Shown one piece after another: positions 1 through 7,958 of a stretch of DNA of 64,000 nucleotides (its first letter is position 1; each line of letters opens with the position of its first letter). The stretch lies in the NCBI GenBank assembly GCA_051876355.1, contig JBJEHU010000037.1, forward strand, positions 1-64,000. Direction: 5' to 3'. This DNA comes from Olsenella_L sp051876355 (GTDB taxonomy: Bacteria; Actinomycetota; Coriobacteriia; Coriobacteriales; Atopobiaceae). The translations under genes were made by a program, and so were the position numbers. The notes below the pieces were generated by a model. It did not search any database. It saw only the letters and a list, made by a program, of their open reading frames with translations, and was not told the DNA's origin.

Positions 1-176
1 CCGTGCCACCTGCGCATTCGCATATTCTTCATTCACACATCGTGTCGAAGAGCCGTAAAAAGTCAGAATTCGAATCGATTTGGACGAAATTTGATGACGA
101 TAGCTTGGATGAATTCAAGTATGTCATCGTCTCCTTCGACGAGGTGAACGGGAAGCCTGTCGCACGCTTCTGGTAG
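1..176 (+). CDS. C-terminal end of an unknown protein (5' truncated by window edge)
   Basis: An open frame runs from the left edge (first full codon at 3) to a TAG at 174-176, giving about 57 residues. The end reads as a basic stretch (SKSRKKSEF) followed by an acidic one (FDDDSLDEF) and a hydrophobic finish ending in VARFW. No start lies in the window. I do not recognise the family. It lies 275 bases upstream of a decayed HipA-like gene on the same strand and shares that gene's lower-GC look, so it may belong to the same acquired or decaying module. Confidence 0.45.
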   Translation, partial: VPPAHSHILHSHIVSKSRKKSEFESIWTKFDDDSLDEFKYVIVSFDEVNGKPVARFW

Positions 177-451
177 CTTGCCAGCGAATCAGATGCTTAG
201 CGCTAGCGCAATATCTTGCTCCTTCAAGCTTGAGACACCGCTCCGTCACGTCGGTGCGATGCCTCAAGAGCATTGTAACCTGCCAGCATGGACTCAAGGA
301 GTGTGACGTCGGCTTGTTGCCATGTCCAACAAAATTGCTACTCATGTGACGAGCTTCATGCAAGCTGCCTGCGCAGTGGAGCAAGGTGCCGTCTCCTGTG
401 CTGCTGGTAGAATGGTTCTGATGCTGCGACGGTGGATTGGGGAGTGATGAC
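177..451. other. Gap with no recognisable gene
   Basis: This stretch between the left-edge gene and the HipA-like remnant is low in GC compared with the rest of the window. I see no start with a ribosome site, no long hairpin with a T-run and no repeat. It may hold worn-out coding sequence. The only reading frames are short and on the minus strand and look spurious. Confidence 0.4.
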
Positions 452-1745
452 ATGCGCATCAAGAGGCGCTTCGAAATTCGGCTATACGATCAGAAGCTCA
501 TGACATTCAGCTGCATATCCGGCGACGGCGACAGAGACCTCTACGAGATTGATTGAATTGACGGTACACAGCTCCAGCTGCTGCCGCCTTGCCTTGTCGC
601 TGAGCAATCCGAAGCTGCACTAGCCAGCTGGCTTTCCGGCAGGGTCATTCCGAGAAAACGAGCCTTTGCTCGCGAAGTGCTGAAGCAGGCAGGCCTCAGC
701 GATGCTTCCCCGATTGAAATCATCTCTGTCTGCAGGGGATTGACTGCGACAGATGCTTACTGGGTTGTTCCAGAAGGTTTCGATGGAACTTGGGCTGAAT
801 GCAATCTCTTCGATAACGAGCTGGATGTAGCTTTGCAGCTTGCTGCTTTTGCTGGCGTGATGTCTTTCCAGAAGCATGGGCTTGGTCTAACACCTGAACT
901 GACGACCAATGGATCGTATCCCAAAGCATGGCGGCAGATTGGGGGAGAGCTCTATCTGTTCAAGGCTGCCAGGCATCCATTCTTCAACGGCGCCAATGAG
1001 GATTGCGGACCCTATTCTGAATACTTTGCAGCCCAAGCCGCAGAGGCTGCGTGAGCATGTCGATTATGACCTCGAAGTCTGGAAAGGCCATATGGCATCT
1101 GTCTGCCATATCTTCAACTCGAAGGATTATGCCTACGTTCCCTTCTATGAAGCAACGGGCTACGGCAAGCTGCTTGAAACGCTGGCAATAGCAGCAAAGT
1201 ACAGCGAACCGCTCCTTGCCGAGCTTCTCAAGATTCTTGCCTTCGATGCAATAATCGCAAATGATGACCGGCATGCTGGCAACTATGGCTTCCTGCGTGA
1301 CAACCATACAGGCGAATACGTAGGACTAGCACCAATCTTCGACAACAACAGAGCGCTTTTCCCGACTGCCATGCCAGCGGATTACGGCTCGTCCAGGGAG
1401 AAAGCGGCGGGCATGTATCCAGCCGGATCGGATAGCACCTTTGGCTATCTTCTCAAGACAAGATTCACGACGGATGACAGTCACCGCATCGCGAAGAAGC
1501 TTCTGACGTTCAGATTCAAACAGCATCCGACATACCGCTTCGATCAGAAGAGGCTTGATGCTCTGAGCGAGATGGTCCAGGCAAGAGCGGCCTTCATTCT
1601 GGATTGCCCCGCCAGAGACATCGAAGAGATTGCTGGATGGCTGAGGCAGTCTGAAGCTGCCAAGGGCATAGATATTGGTAAAGTCCCTCTCTTCGTGCAG
1701 AAATGCACGGGCACCCATGTAGGCGATGCAATGTCCAAGCTGTAG
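452..1745 (+). pseudogene. HipA-like serine/threonine kinase remnant (stop codon and frameshift)
   Basis: The frame opening at ATG 452 (MRIKRRFEIR) hits an in-frame TGA at 554-556, continues open beyond it to a TGA at 1052-1054, and the rest of the protein continues in another frame from about 1040 to 1745. The second part carries the HipA/CtkA-type kinase signature: IANDDRHAGNYGFL (catalytic loop, near 1254-1296) followed by GLAPIFDNN (metal-binding Asp). HipA kinases act as toxins by phosphorylating translation factors. With one nonsense and one frameshift lesion the gene is probably dead, unless the lesions are assembly errors. If repaired it would encode about 430 residues. No HipB-like antitoxin gene is seen directly upstream. 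Confidence 0.7.
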
Positions 1746-1829
1746 CTGAAGACTTACGTGCCGTGCGTGGAGCAGACAAGCATTCCAAGATTCTCGATTG
1801 ATGTCATATCTGCCTGGGCGGGACAAGCG

Positions 1830-2081
1830 TCATTCGGCAATGCCGAGGTTATGCTCCACGGCTTCCAGCGACAGCCAGCCATGCTCTTCGCCGGACCTGC
1901 GGCCTTCTGCGATTGCTTCTATCAGATGGAGCGTTTCCTGCATACTTGCATAGTCCTCTATATCGAGGATTGCATACCGAGTCTGACCTTCCTCTTTCAG
2001 GAAGACCGGATTTCCGACGGTGACGTCCTGCAGCACTTCGCTGTAATGTTCAAGATCCGATAATGGCCTGGCATGAGACAT
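1830..2081 (-). CDS. Antitoxin, Phd/YefM (RelB-like) family, apparently orphan
   Basis: 83 residues. The N-terminal half (LSDLEHYSEVLQDVTVGNPVFLKEEG, here described by its ends) and the motif YAILDIEDY fit the Phd/YefM fold, which binds its own operator DNA and neutralises a RelE/ParE-type RNase or gyrase toxin with its C-terminal tail. The start has a good AAGGAG site eight bases upstream. A toxin gene would normally overlap the stop. Here the overlapping ATGA opens only a nine-codon frame, so no intact toxin follows before the HipA remnant on the other strand. It may be a relic or may act in trans. Confidence 0.75.
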   Translation of the reverse strand: MSHARPLSDLEHYSEVLQDVTVGNPVFLKEEGQTRYAILDIEDYASMQETLHLIEAIAEGRRSGEEHGWLSLEAVEHNLGIAE

Positions 2082-2163
2082 GCGGTTTGGCTCCTTTCAT
2101 CGGCAGCCGACGGAGCAGCTTTGCAAGATTCTATAAGACGAGCCTCGTATGGCCGCATCTATG

Positions 2164-3096
2164 CTAGAGCCAGATGGCATTGGCAAGTCCCACCACAGCG
2201 GGTACGGTCAGGATGGAAAGCAGCACCGATATCACGACCGTCTCTACGGCGTAGGCATAGTCCGCATCATGGAGCTGCGCGTAGATGGCGACGTTTGCGC
2301 CGACAGGACAGGATGCAGCGATGAGGAGCGCTATACGCATCTCATAGCTTGGTATGGGAAGCAGAGTCAGCAGTGCGAGAGAAGCAAGAGGGGAGAGCAC
2401 GATGCGGGCAAGCGCGACGCGGTAGTTCGCGATGCGCGTGAACATCTGCTTCACGTTGGTCTGAGCCAGATAGACGCCGATCATGAACATGGCAAGAGGG
2501 GTGTTCAAGGCTGCCACATCATCCAGGCATGTCGTTATGACAGAGGGAAGCGCTATCTGCGTCGCGTAGAGCACGATGCCTATGAGCGCTGCGATCATGA
2601 ATGGCGCCGTCATGATGCTGTGCAGCACATCCTTCACGGTGGGCAGAGGCTCTCCCTTCTCATGTAGGATGAGGCCCAGGCCGTAGGTCCACTGCCCTAT
2701 GTTCATGAGGGCGATGAAGCCGACGTTGTAGAAGACGCTCTGGGAGCCGACCGTGGCAACGACCAGAGGGATGCCGAAGAAGCTCGGGTTCGAGAATGTG
2801 GCTGCAAAGTTGCCGATAGCGTCCTTGCCGCAGACGAGCCGGGCCACAAGCGCTGCAAGCACGAGAAGGAGCAGGGCCACAGCCGTGCCCTCGACAAGCG
2901 CTGCCGTGTGCTCGGGCGTACGCTCGATGATAAGGGATTTGATGATGACAGCAGGAAGGGAGAGATAGATCAGGATGTTGCCGATGACCTTGTTTCCCTC
3001 CATGGTGATCTTGCCGGCACGAAACATCGCATAGCCGATGCCGACCAGAAGAAACATCACGAGCACCTGCAGAGCAAGCACGGCAGACATGTTCAT
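2164..3096 (-). CDS. AEC-family transporter (auxin efflux carrier-like permease)
   Basis: 310 residues with about ten hydrophobic segments and no soluble domain, the standard size for the AEC family, which exports or imports organic acids such as malate in bacteria. The half-way loop with FSNPSFFGIPL and the late ASCPVGANVAIYA segment are typical of the family, with the conserved Asn/Pro pairs that interrupt helices. I place the start at 3096 because GAGGAGG lies seven bases before it; the open frame extends upstream to 3372 without a plausible site. It stands alone. Substrate cannot be told from sequence. Confidence 0.85.
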   Translation of the reverse strand: MNMSAVLALQVLVMFLLVGIGYAMFRAGKITMEGNKVIGNILIYLSLPAVIIKSLIIERTPEHTAALVEGTAVALLLLVLAALVARLVCGKDAIGNFAATFSNPSFFGIPLVVATVGSQSVFYNVGFIALMNIGQWTYGLGLILHEKGEPLPTVKDVLHSIMTAPFMIAALIGIVLYATQIALPSVITTCLDDVAALNTPLAMFMIGVYLAQTNVKQMFTRIANYRVALARIVLSPLASLALLTLLPIPSYEMRIALLIAASCPVGANVAIYAQLHDADYAYAVETVVISVLLSILTVPAVVGLANAIWL

Positions 3097-3249
3097 GGGG
3101 AAGCCTCCTCGTCTCTGCTGCCGCCATGCTCGTGCGGCAGACACAGCTCTTCCGATGATAGGACCGAAGCATATCTGCCGGGCTGAGGTTCTCTGTGGAT
3201 AAGGATTCCGGGCTTGGAGGCCTTGGATATACGAGAGAGGATAAACAAG

Positions 3250-3283
3250 GAGGGCCAGCCGCTGCTTTCCGCTGCTGGCCCTC
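3250..3283 (-). terminator. Hairpin terminator after the tandem membrane-protein genes
   Basis: Ten-base arms GAGGGCCAGC and GCTGGCCCTC pair around a 14-base loop. On the minus strand the stem is followed by CTTGTTTAT. It lies 30 bases past the stop of the gene ending at 3314. Confidence 0.6.
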
Positions 3284-3313
3284 TGGCTTGCACGCCTTCC
3301 GATGGACAAGGCA

Positions 3314-3853
3314 CTATTTCGGCTCCGCAGGCTTTGTGTCCTGGCCCTGCTGGATTTTCTGCTTGGCCGCATCCTTCCCGTCAGCTATCAGGAGGAAGAG
3401 TCTCAGGAATATCTGCGTTCCCATCGGTGCCCCCAGAAGGCTGAGACCGAAGCTCGCAAAGGGCGTAGATGCGTCATATGCAAGGAGCGCGTAGAGATCC
3501 TCGAGAAAGGAACCTGCCGTCATATAGAGGAAAAGGCAGATGGCACAGATGACAGCACCGGGATGCCTCTTCCAGTTCCTCTTGCCGATTACCACCGCGT
3601 CGTAGAGGATAGCGATCCAGATGGTCCAGGCGAGCGAGAGGAAGAGAATCATTGGCACCGTGACGTGGAAGTCTCCTCTTATCGAGTCATACCAGATGGT
3701 GACGAGGCAGATGAGGGCTATGCCTACGGCAATGGCAATGAGAAGGGGACGGATGGAATCTCTGCCCTTGAGGACATCGGAGAAGGCCGCCATCTCCTCC
3801 TCGTCGACATCGCCTACGAGGACATAGTCTTGCTTCTTGTCTTCTTCCTTCAA
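3314..3853 (-). CDS. Four-helix membrane protein of unknown role, tandem paralog A
   Basis: 179 residues from a TTG start at 3853. Visible order: acidic cytoplasmic head with DYVLVGDVDEEE, a charged SIRPLL step, four hydrophobic helices, a basic loop GKRNWKRHP after helix 2, and a tail with ADGKDAAKQKIQQG. The start was chosen by comparison with the neighbour: both genes have the same GGATGGAG site at the same distance before the start. It is clearly homologous along its whole length to the next gene upstream (3998-4540), so the pair is a tandem duplication. I do not recognise a named family. Function unknown. Confidence 0.7.
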   Translation of the reverse strand: MKEEDKKQDYVLVGDVDEEEMAAFSDVLKGRDSIRPLLIAIAVGIALICLVTIWYDSIRGDFHVTVPMILFLSLAWTIWIAILYDAVVIGKRNWKRHPGAVICAICLFLYMTAGSFLEDLYALLAYDASTPFASFGLSLLGAPMGTQIFLRLFLLIADGKDAAKQKIQQGQDTKPAEPK

Positions 3854-3997
3854 TGTTCTCCATCCCGAAAGGCATTCCTGTCTCAACTCTACCAAGACTT
3901 AGATAAGTTCAGGTAAGCCTGATGTCAGTTTTCGTGGGGGAAAGACAGAAGGAGGGCCGGCTCGGCTTTCCCGCCTCGATATCCTGGCTCTGTCTCG

Positions 3998-4540
3998 CTA
4001 TTTCGATCCGTGAGACCTGACATCCCTGTCCTGTGCCTTGCCCTTCTGGATCTTGTCCTTTGCCCAGTCCTTGCCATCGGCGATGAAGAGGAAGATCCTC
4101 AGGAAGATCTCTGCTGCCATGGGCGCCAGTATGACCTTGACGCTCGGAATATAGTTGATCTCGCCATACCAGATGAGAAGAGCCAAATCGTTGAACAGAG
4201 GCCTCATCAGATACAGGAAGAGGAGGGCTGCTGCGATGACGGCAACAGGATGCTTCTTCCAGTTCCTCCTGCCCATCACGATGGCAGCGAAGAGAATCGA
4301 GATCCAGACCGTCCAGACGACAGAGAAGAAGAGGATGCCCACAGGGGCTTCTGAGAGTTCGCCTAGCTCCAAGGACTGCTTGATGGAAATGATCCAGATA
4401 AGGATAATGCCTGCCACAATGGCAATGAGGAGAGGCCGGATCGAGTATTTGCCTTTGATGATTTCGGCAGCTGCCGCTATCTCCTCTTCGTCTGCATCGC
4501 CCACGGGCATGTAGTCGTGCTTCTCTTCTTCATCTGCCAT
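3998..4540 (-). CDS. Four-helix membrane protein of unknown role, tandem paralog B
   Basis: 180 residues from ATG 4540, preceded by GGAG at a four-base spacing. It repeats the layout of its downstream neighbour: acidic head DYMPVGDADEEE, SIRPLLIAI leading into helix 1, GRRNWKKHP between helices 2 and 3, FLRIFLFIADGKD after helix 4 and a lysine-rich tail AKDKIQKGK. The conserved head and tail, both predicted cytoplasmic, are more alike than the loops, which points to a shared cytoplasmic partner. The two genes are probably co-transcribed (gap of 144 bases, no hairpin seen). Function unknown. Confidence 0.7.
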   Translation of the reverse strand: MADEEEKHDYMPVGDADEEEIAAAAEIIKGKYSIRPLLIAIVAGIILIWIISIKQSLELGELSEAPVGILFFSVVWTVWISILFAAIVMGRRNWKKHPVAVIAAALLFLYLMRPLFNDLALLIWYGEINYIPSVKVILAPMAAEIFLRIFLFIADGKDWAKDKIQKGKAQDRDVRSHGSK

Positions 4541-4693
4541 GGCGCTCCATCCCGGTATATTTCCTTGAGTCAACTTTACAGGAGTGCGGAGGGCTTCAGG
4601 TAATGCCTCTGTCAGCGCTTGTTCGATGCAGGGCTCAGCGGCATATCCTGACGTCTGGAAGGGGTGGCGGCCTCCGGATGGATGCCTCTCTGC

Positions 4694-4790
4694 TACAATT
4701 TACACGACGGCGCGGTCTACTCCTATCACTAGGCGCCGTTGTCGTGTGCGGGCACCTTCTCTCCTAGGCTGAGGGTGCCCGTTCTTTCTT
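4694..4790 (+). ncRNA. Candidate small structured RNA with its own promoter box and terminator
   Basis: TGCTACAAT at 4691-4699 matches an extended -10 box. Immediately downstream, ACACGAC and GGCGC (4702-4713) pair with GCGCC and GTCGTGT (4733-4747) with a three-base bulge, giving a 12-bp hairpin. A second hairpin, CGGGCACC (4749-4756) with GGTGCCCG (4774-4781), is followed by TTCTTTCTT, as in an intrinsic terminator. The unit would be about 85 nt. There is no clear -35 and no open frame. It could instead be a leader or attenuator, but feoAB begins 230 bases further on. Confidence 0.35.
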
Positions 4791-4943
4791 GCGTGTGCAT
4801 GCGCACGGGCGCTGCGCCAGGGCAGTGCTCTTCCTCCTTGATACAGGTGCTTGTCATGGCGGATGAATGGTGAAGACTATCCTCTCGTACTGCATCGAAT
4901 ATGAAGATATGAGCAAATGGTCATATTAAATCTGTCCAAAACG

Positions 4944-4962
4944 TCAGTATGGGCTAACTTAT
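4944..4962. promoter_or_regulatory. Possible DtxR/IdeR-type iron box upstream of feoAB
   Basis: The right half CTAACTTAT differs from the IdeR/DtxR half-site CTAACCTAA at two positions; the left half is poorer (5 of 9). It lies about 60 bases before the feoAB start, and a DtxR-type regulator is encoded just after feoAB. A TATTAA box at about 4924 could be the -10 it overlooks. Confidence 0.3.
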
Positions 4963-5021
4963 CGGCCGGATGGAGTACCATCTAGGCGAACGGTTTGTTT
5001 CAGGCTCTTTGGAGCCGCAAG

Positions 5022-7469
5022 ATGAAAGCAGGCAGCAGGATGGACAGGAGCCAGAAAGGGACCGATGCCGCCCCGGAGACTCTCGGCTCGCTCGAGATTG
5101 GCGATGTCGCACGCATCGATGAAGTAGGAGGCAGCGGGGCCCTGCGCCAGCACTTCCTCGATATGGGTGTCATCCCAGGAGCAGAGATCAGGCTCGTGAA
5201 GTATGCCCCTATGGGCGACCCGATGGAATTCGAGATCCACGGCTACGAGCTCACGCTGCGCGTGGCAGATGCAAAGAAGATCACGTGCACGCAGCTCTCT
5301 CCCAAGGAAGTGGCCCAGCAGCGCAAGGCCGAGGAAGAGCATGTCGAGGAGCTCGAGCATGAGCCGGCACAGACCCACCCGGGCCTCGGCGAGCCTTCGC
5401 AGGGCGAGCATACGGACGTGCGCACGAGCGACCACTCCCATGCGCTTCCGGCCGATGCGATGCTCACGTTCGCGCTTGCCGGCAACCAGAACTGCGGAAA
5501 GACGACGCTCTTCAACCAGCTCACGGGCTCGAACCAGCACGTCGGCAACTTCCCGGGCGTCACGGTCGACCGCAAGGATGGCCAGATCATCGGACATCCG
5601 AATACACGCGTGACCGACCTGCCGGGCATCTATTCGATGAGCCCGTATTCGTCGGAAGAGATCGTGAGCCGCCAGTTCATCCTCGACGAGAAGCCGACCG
5701 GCATCATCGATATCGTGGATGCCACGAACATCGAGCGCAACCTTTACCTCACGATGCAGCTCATGGAGCTCAATGTCCCCATGGTCGTGGCGCTCAACAT
5801 GATGGACGAGGTCCAGGAGAACGGCGGATCGATCAACGTGAACCGCATGGAGGATATCCTGGGGCTTCCGGTCGTGCCGATCTCTGCCGTCAAGGGCGAA
5901 GGCGTCGGCGAGCTCGTCCAGCACGCCCTGCATGTCGCACGCTATCAGGAGACGCCGGGGCGCCAGGACTACTGCGATGTCCATGACCACGGAGGAGCCG
6001 TCCACAGGTGCCTCCATGCGGTCATGCACCTCATCGAGGACCACGCAGAGCGTGCGCAGATCCCCATCCGCTTCGCCGCGACGAAGCTCGTCGAAGGCGA
6101 TGCAGCGATCGAGAAGGCGCTGAAGCTCGAGCCGAACGAGCATGACGCCGTCGAGCATATCGTGCACCAGATGGAAGAGGAGCGCGGCCTCGACCGTGCT
6201 GCCGCTATCGCCGACATGCGCTTCTCCTTCATCTCGAAGGTCGTGCGTGCCTGTGTGATCAAGCCGGAGGAGTCGAAGGAGACGGAACGCTCCCGCAAGA
6301 TCGACGCCGTCCTCACCGGCCGCCATACTGCCATCCCGATGTTCATCCTCATCATGGCAGCGATCTTCGTGCTCACGTTCAACGTGATAGGCCCGTTCCT
6401 CGGAGACCTCATCTCGCAGTTCGTGGACTGGATCAGCGGCATGGCTGATGCGGGCCTCACGGCCGGCAATGCGAATCCGGTCCTGCATTCGCTCCTGATA
6501 GACGGCGTCTTCAATGCAATCGGCACGGTTCTGCCGATCTTGCCGAACATCGTCTGCATGTTCTTCTTCCTGTCCCTTCTCGAGGACACGGGATACATGG
6601 CCCGTGTCGCCTTCGTAATGGACAAGCTGCTGCGCCGCATCGGCCTTTCCGGCCGCTCCATCGTCCCCATGCTCATGGGCTTCGGCTGCACGGTGCCGGC
6701 GGTCATGGCAACGCGTACCTTGCCGTCCGAGCGCGACCGCAAGCTCACGGTGGCGCTCACGCCCTTCATGAGCTGCTCCACGAAGCTCACGATCTATGGC
6801 TACTTCACGGCTGCCTTCTTCCCGGGACGCGGCGGCTTCGTGATCTTGGCGCTCTACCTTGCCGGCATCCTGATCGGCATCCTCTGCGCAAAGATCGCGC
6901 ACATGACCGTCGCGAAGGGCGAGGCTGTCCCCTTCGTGATGGAGCTTCCGAACTACCGCATGCCGTCTGCCAAGTCCGTGCGTCAGCTCCTCTGGGAGAA
7001 GTCGAAGGACTTCCTGACGCGTGCCTTCACGGTCGTCTTCGCTGCTGCTGTCATCATCTGGGCGCTCGAGACCTTCAGTCCCACGCTCGATATGGTCATG
7101 GACCCCGCCGATTCGCTTCTCGCTGCAGTCGCGAGCTGGCTCACGCCGATCTTCGCTCCGCTCGGCTTTGCGGACTGGCGCATCACGACCGCCCTTATCG
7201 CTGGCTTCATGGCAAAGGAAGTCGTCGTCTCGACGCTCTCCGTCCTCTTCGGCAGCATCGCAGAGCTCACGGCTGCGCTCACGCCGCTTGCGGTCATCTC
7301 GCTCCTCGTGTTCTGCCTGCTCTATACGCCGTGTGTCGCTGCCATCTCTGCCATCAAGCGCGAGCTTGGCGGCAAGTGGGCAACGGGCATCGTCTTCTTC
7401 CAGTGCGGCATCGCCTGGCTCGCTGCCTTCCTCGTCCACACGATCGGCCTGCTTCTAGGCTTTGCATAG
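5022..7469 (+). CDS. feoB: FeoA-FeoB fusion, ferrous iron transporter
   Basis: 815 residues. Residues about 25-100 form an SH3-like FeoA domain (LGSLEIGDVARI, HFLDMGVIPGAEI). After an acidic linker comes the FeoB G domain: G1 GNQNCGKTT near residue 150, a G2-region Thr in PGVTVDRKDG, G3 DLPGIYSM and G4 NMMD. The membrane part follows with two Gate repeats, including MLMGFGCTVPAVMATRT and LTPFMSCSTKLTIYG. Together they take up Fe2+ through the plasma membrane in a GTP-dependent way. FeoA is usually a separate gene; here it is fused N-terminally. I start at 5022 (GGAG seven bases upstream); 4995 and 5040 are alternatives. A DtxR-type regulator follows. Confidence 0.93.
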   Translation: MKAGSRMDRSQKGTDAAPETLGSLEIGDVARIDEVGGSGALRQHFLDMGVIPGAEIRLVKYAPMGDPMEFEIHGYELTLRVADAKKITCTQLSPKEVAQQRKAEEEHVEELEHEPAQTHPGLGEPSQGEHTDVRTSDHSHALPADAMLTFALAGNQNCGKTTLFNQLTGSNQHVGNFPGVTVDRKDGQIIGHPNTRVTDLPGIYSMSPYSSEEIVSRQFILDEKPTGIIDIVDATNIERNLYLTMQLMELNVPMVVALNMMDEVQENGGSINVNRMEDILGLPVVPISAVKGEGVGELVQHALHVARYQETPGRQDYCDVHDHGGAVHRCLHAVMHLIEDHAERAQIPIRFAATKLVEGDAAIEKALKLEPNEHDAVEHIVHQMEEERGLDRAAAIADMRFSFISKVVRACVIKPEESKETERSRKIDAVLTGRHTAIPMFILIMAAIFVLTFNVIGPFLGDLISQFVDWISGMADAGLTAGNANPVLHSLLIDGVFNAIGTVLPILPNIVCMFFFLSLLEDTGYMARVAFVMDKLLRRIGLSGRSIVPMLMGFGCTVPAVMATRTLPSERDRKLTVALTPFMSCSTKLTIYGYFTAAFFPGRGGFVILALYLAGILIGILCAKIAHMTVAKGEAVPFVMELPNYRMPSAKSVRQLLWEKSKDFLTRAFTVVFAAAVIIWALETFSPTLDMVMDPADSLLAAVASWLTPIFAPLGFADWRITTALIAGFMAKEVVVSTLSVLFGSIAELTAALTPLAVISLLVFCLLYTPCVAAISAIKRELGGKWATGIVFFQCGIAWLAAFLVHTIGLLLGFA

Positions 7470-7505
7470 CACCATTCATCAACTGACTGTGCCGAGATAG
7501 CAATA

Positions 7506-7544
7506 AAGCCCATAAAGACGCCTGAAGGGCGTCTTTATGGGCTT
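7506..7544. terminator. 17-bp perfect inverted repeat between feoAB and the DtxR-type gene
   Basis: Arms AAGCCCATAAAGACGCC and GGCGTCTTTATGGGCTT pair perfectly around TGAAG. There is no real T-run on the plus strand after it, so it may be a terminator, an mRNA-end stabiliser or an operator for the following gene. Confidence 0.55.
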
Positions 7545-7583
7545 ATCATGTTTGGGCATACGTCCGCCAGGAAAGGAGCGCAT

Positions 7584-7958
7584 ATGGCACAGAAGCAGGA
7601 CTCGTCGAGCCTCGAGGACTATCTGAGGGCGCTCTTCGAGCTGGCAAGGGAGGATGGCATCGTCCATTCCGTGGAGCTTGCACGGGAGCTCGGCGTCTCG
7701 AAGCCAAGCGTCCACCGTGCTGTCGGCCTCCTCGCGGAGCGTGGCTACGTGACAGCCGAGCCCTATAGCCCGATCGCACTTACCGATGAAGGCATGGAGC
7801 GCGGGCGTGCGCTCGAGCAGCGCTTCGTAACGATCAGGGACTTTCTTGTGCGTGAGCTCGGCGTCGATGAAGAAACGGCCGCCGAGGAAGCGCATGGCAT
7901 AGAGCATGCGCTCTCGGACGGCACGGTAGAGCGGTGGATCGAGCGTTTCGGCAGCTAG
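7584..7958 (+). CDS. DtxR/MntR-family metal-dependent transcriptional regulator
   Basis: 124 residues starting at ATG 7584 behind AAAGGAG. The N-terminal winged helix is clear (LEDYLRALFEL, then VELARELGVSKPSVHRAVGLL as the recognition region, and the wing AEPYSPIALTDEG). The dimer and metal-binding half keeps EEDD-like ligands: VRELGVDEETAAEEAHGIEHALS, where Glu and His positions match the MntR/DtxR metal sites. It lacks the C-terminal SH3 domain, so it is of the short MntR-like class. Next to feoAB it likely senses Fe2+ or Mn2+ and represses uptake. Its stop codon shares the palindrome CTAG with the stop of the convergent degV gene. Confidence 0.85.
   Translation: MAQKQDSSSLEDYLRALFELAREDGIVHSVELARELGVSKPSVHRAVGLLAERGYVTAEPYSPIALTDEGMERGRALEQRFVTIRDFLVRELGVDEETAAEEAHGIEHALSDGTVERWIERFGS

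Larger units (their letters stand above)
4541..5021. other. Long intergenic region upstream of feoAB
   Basis: About 480 bases separate the divergent paralog B and feoAB genes. It holds a candidate small RNA with an extended -10 box and terminator (4694-4790) and a possible iron-box just before feoAB (4944-4962). The remainder shows no gene I can support. Confidence 0.5.

Noticed and set aside
554..556. TGA in the HipA-like gene read as selenocysteine
   Set aside because: No SECIS-like hairpin is evident just downstream and the family does not use selenocysteine; a second lesion supports decay.
4959..7439. Long minus-strand open frame of 826 codons opposite feoAB
   Set aside because: It mirrors the codon pattern of feoAB, is extremely rich in charged residues such as Arg, Asp, Glu and His, and has no domain or ribosome site. 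It is a shadow of the GC-rich plus-strand gene.
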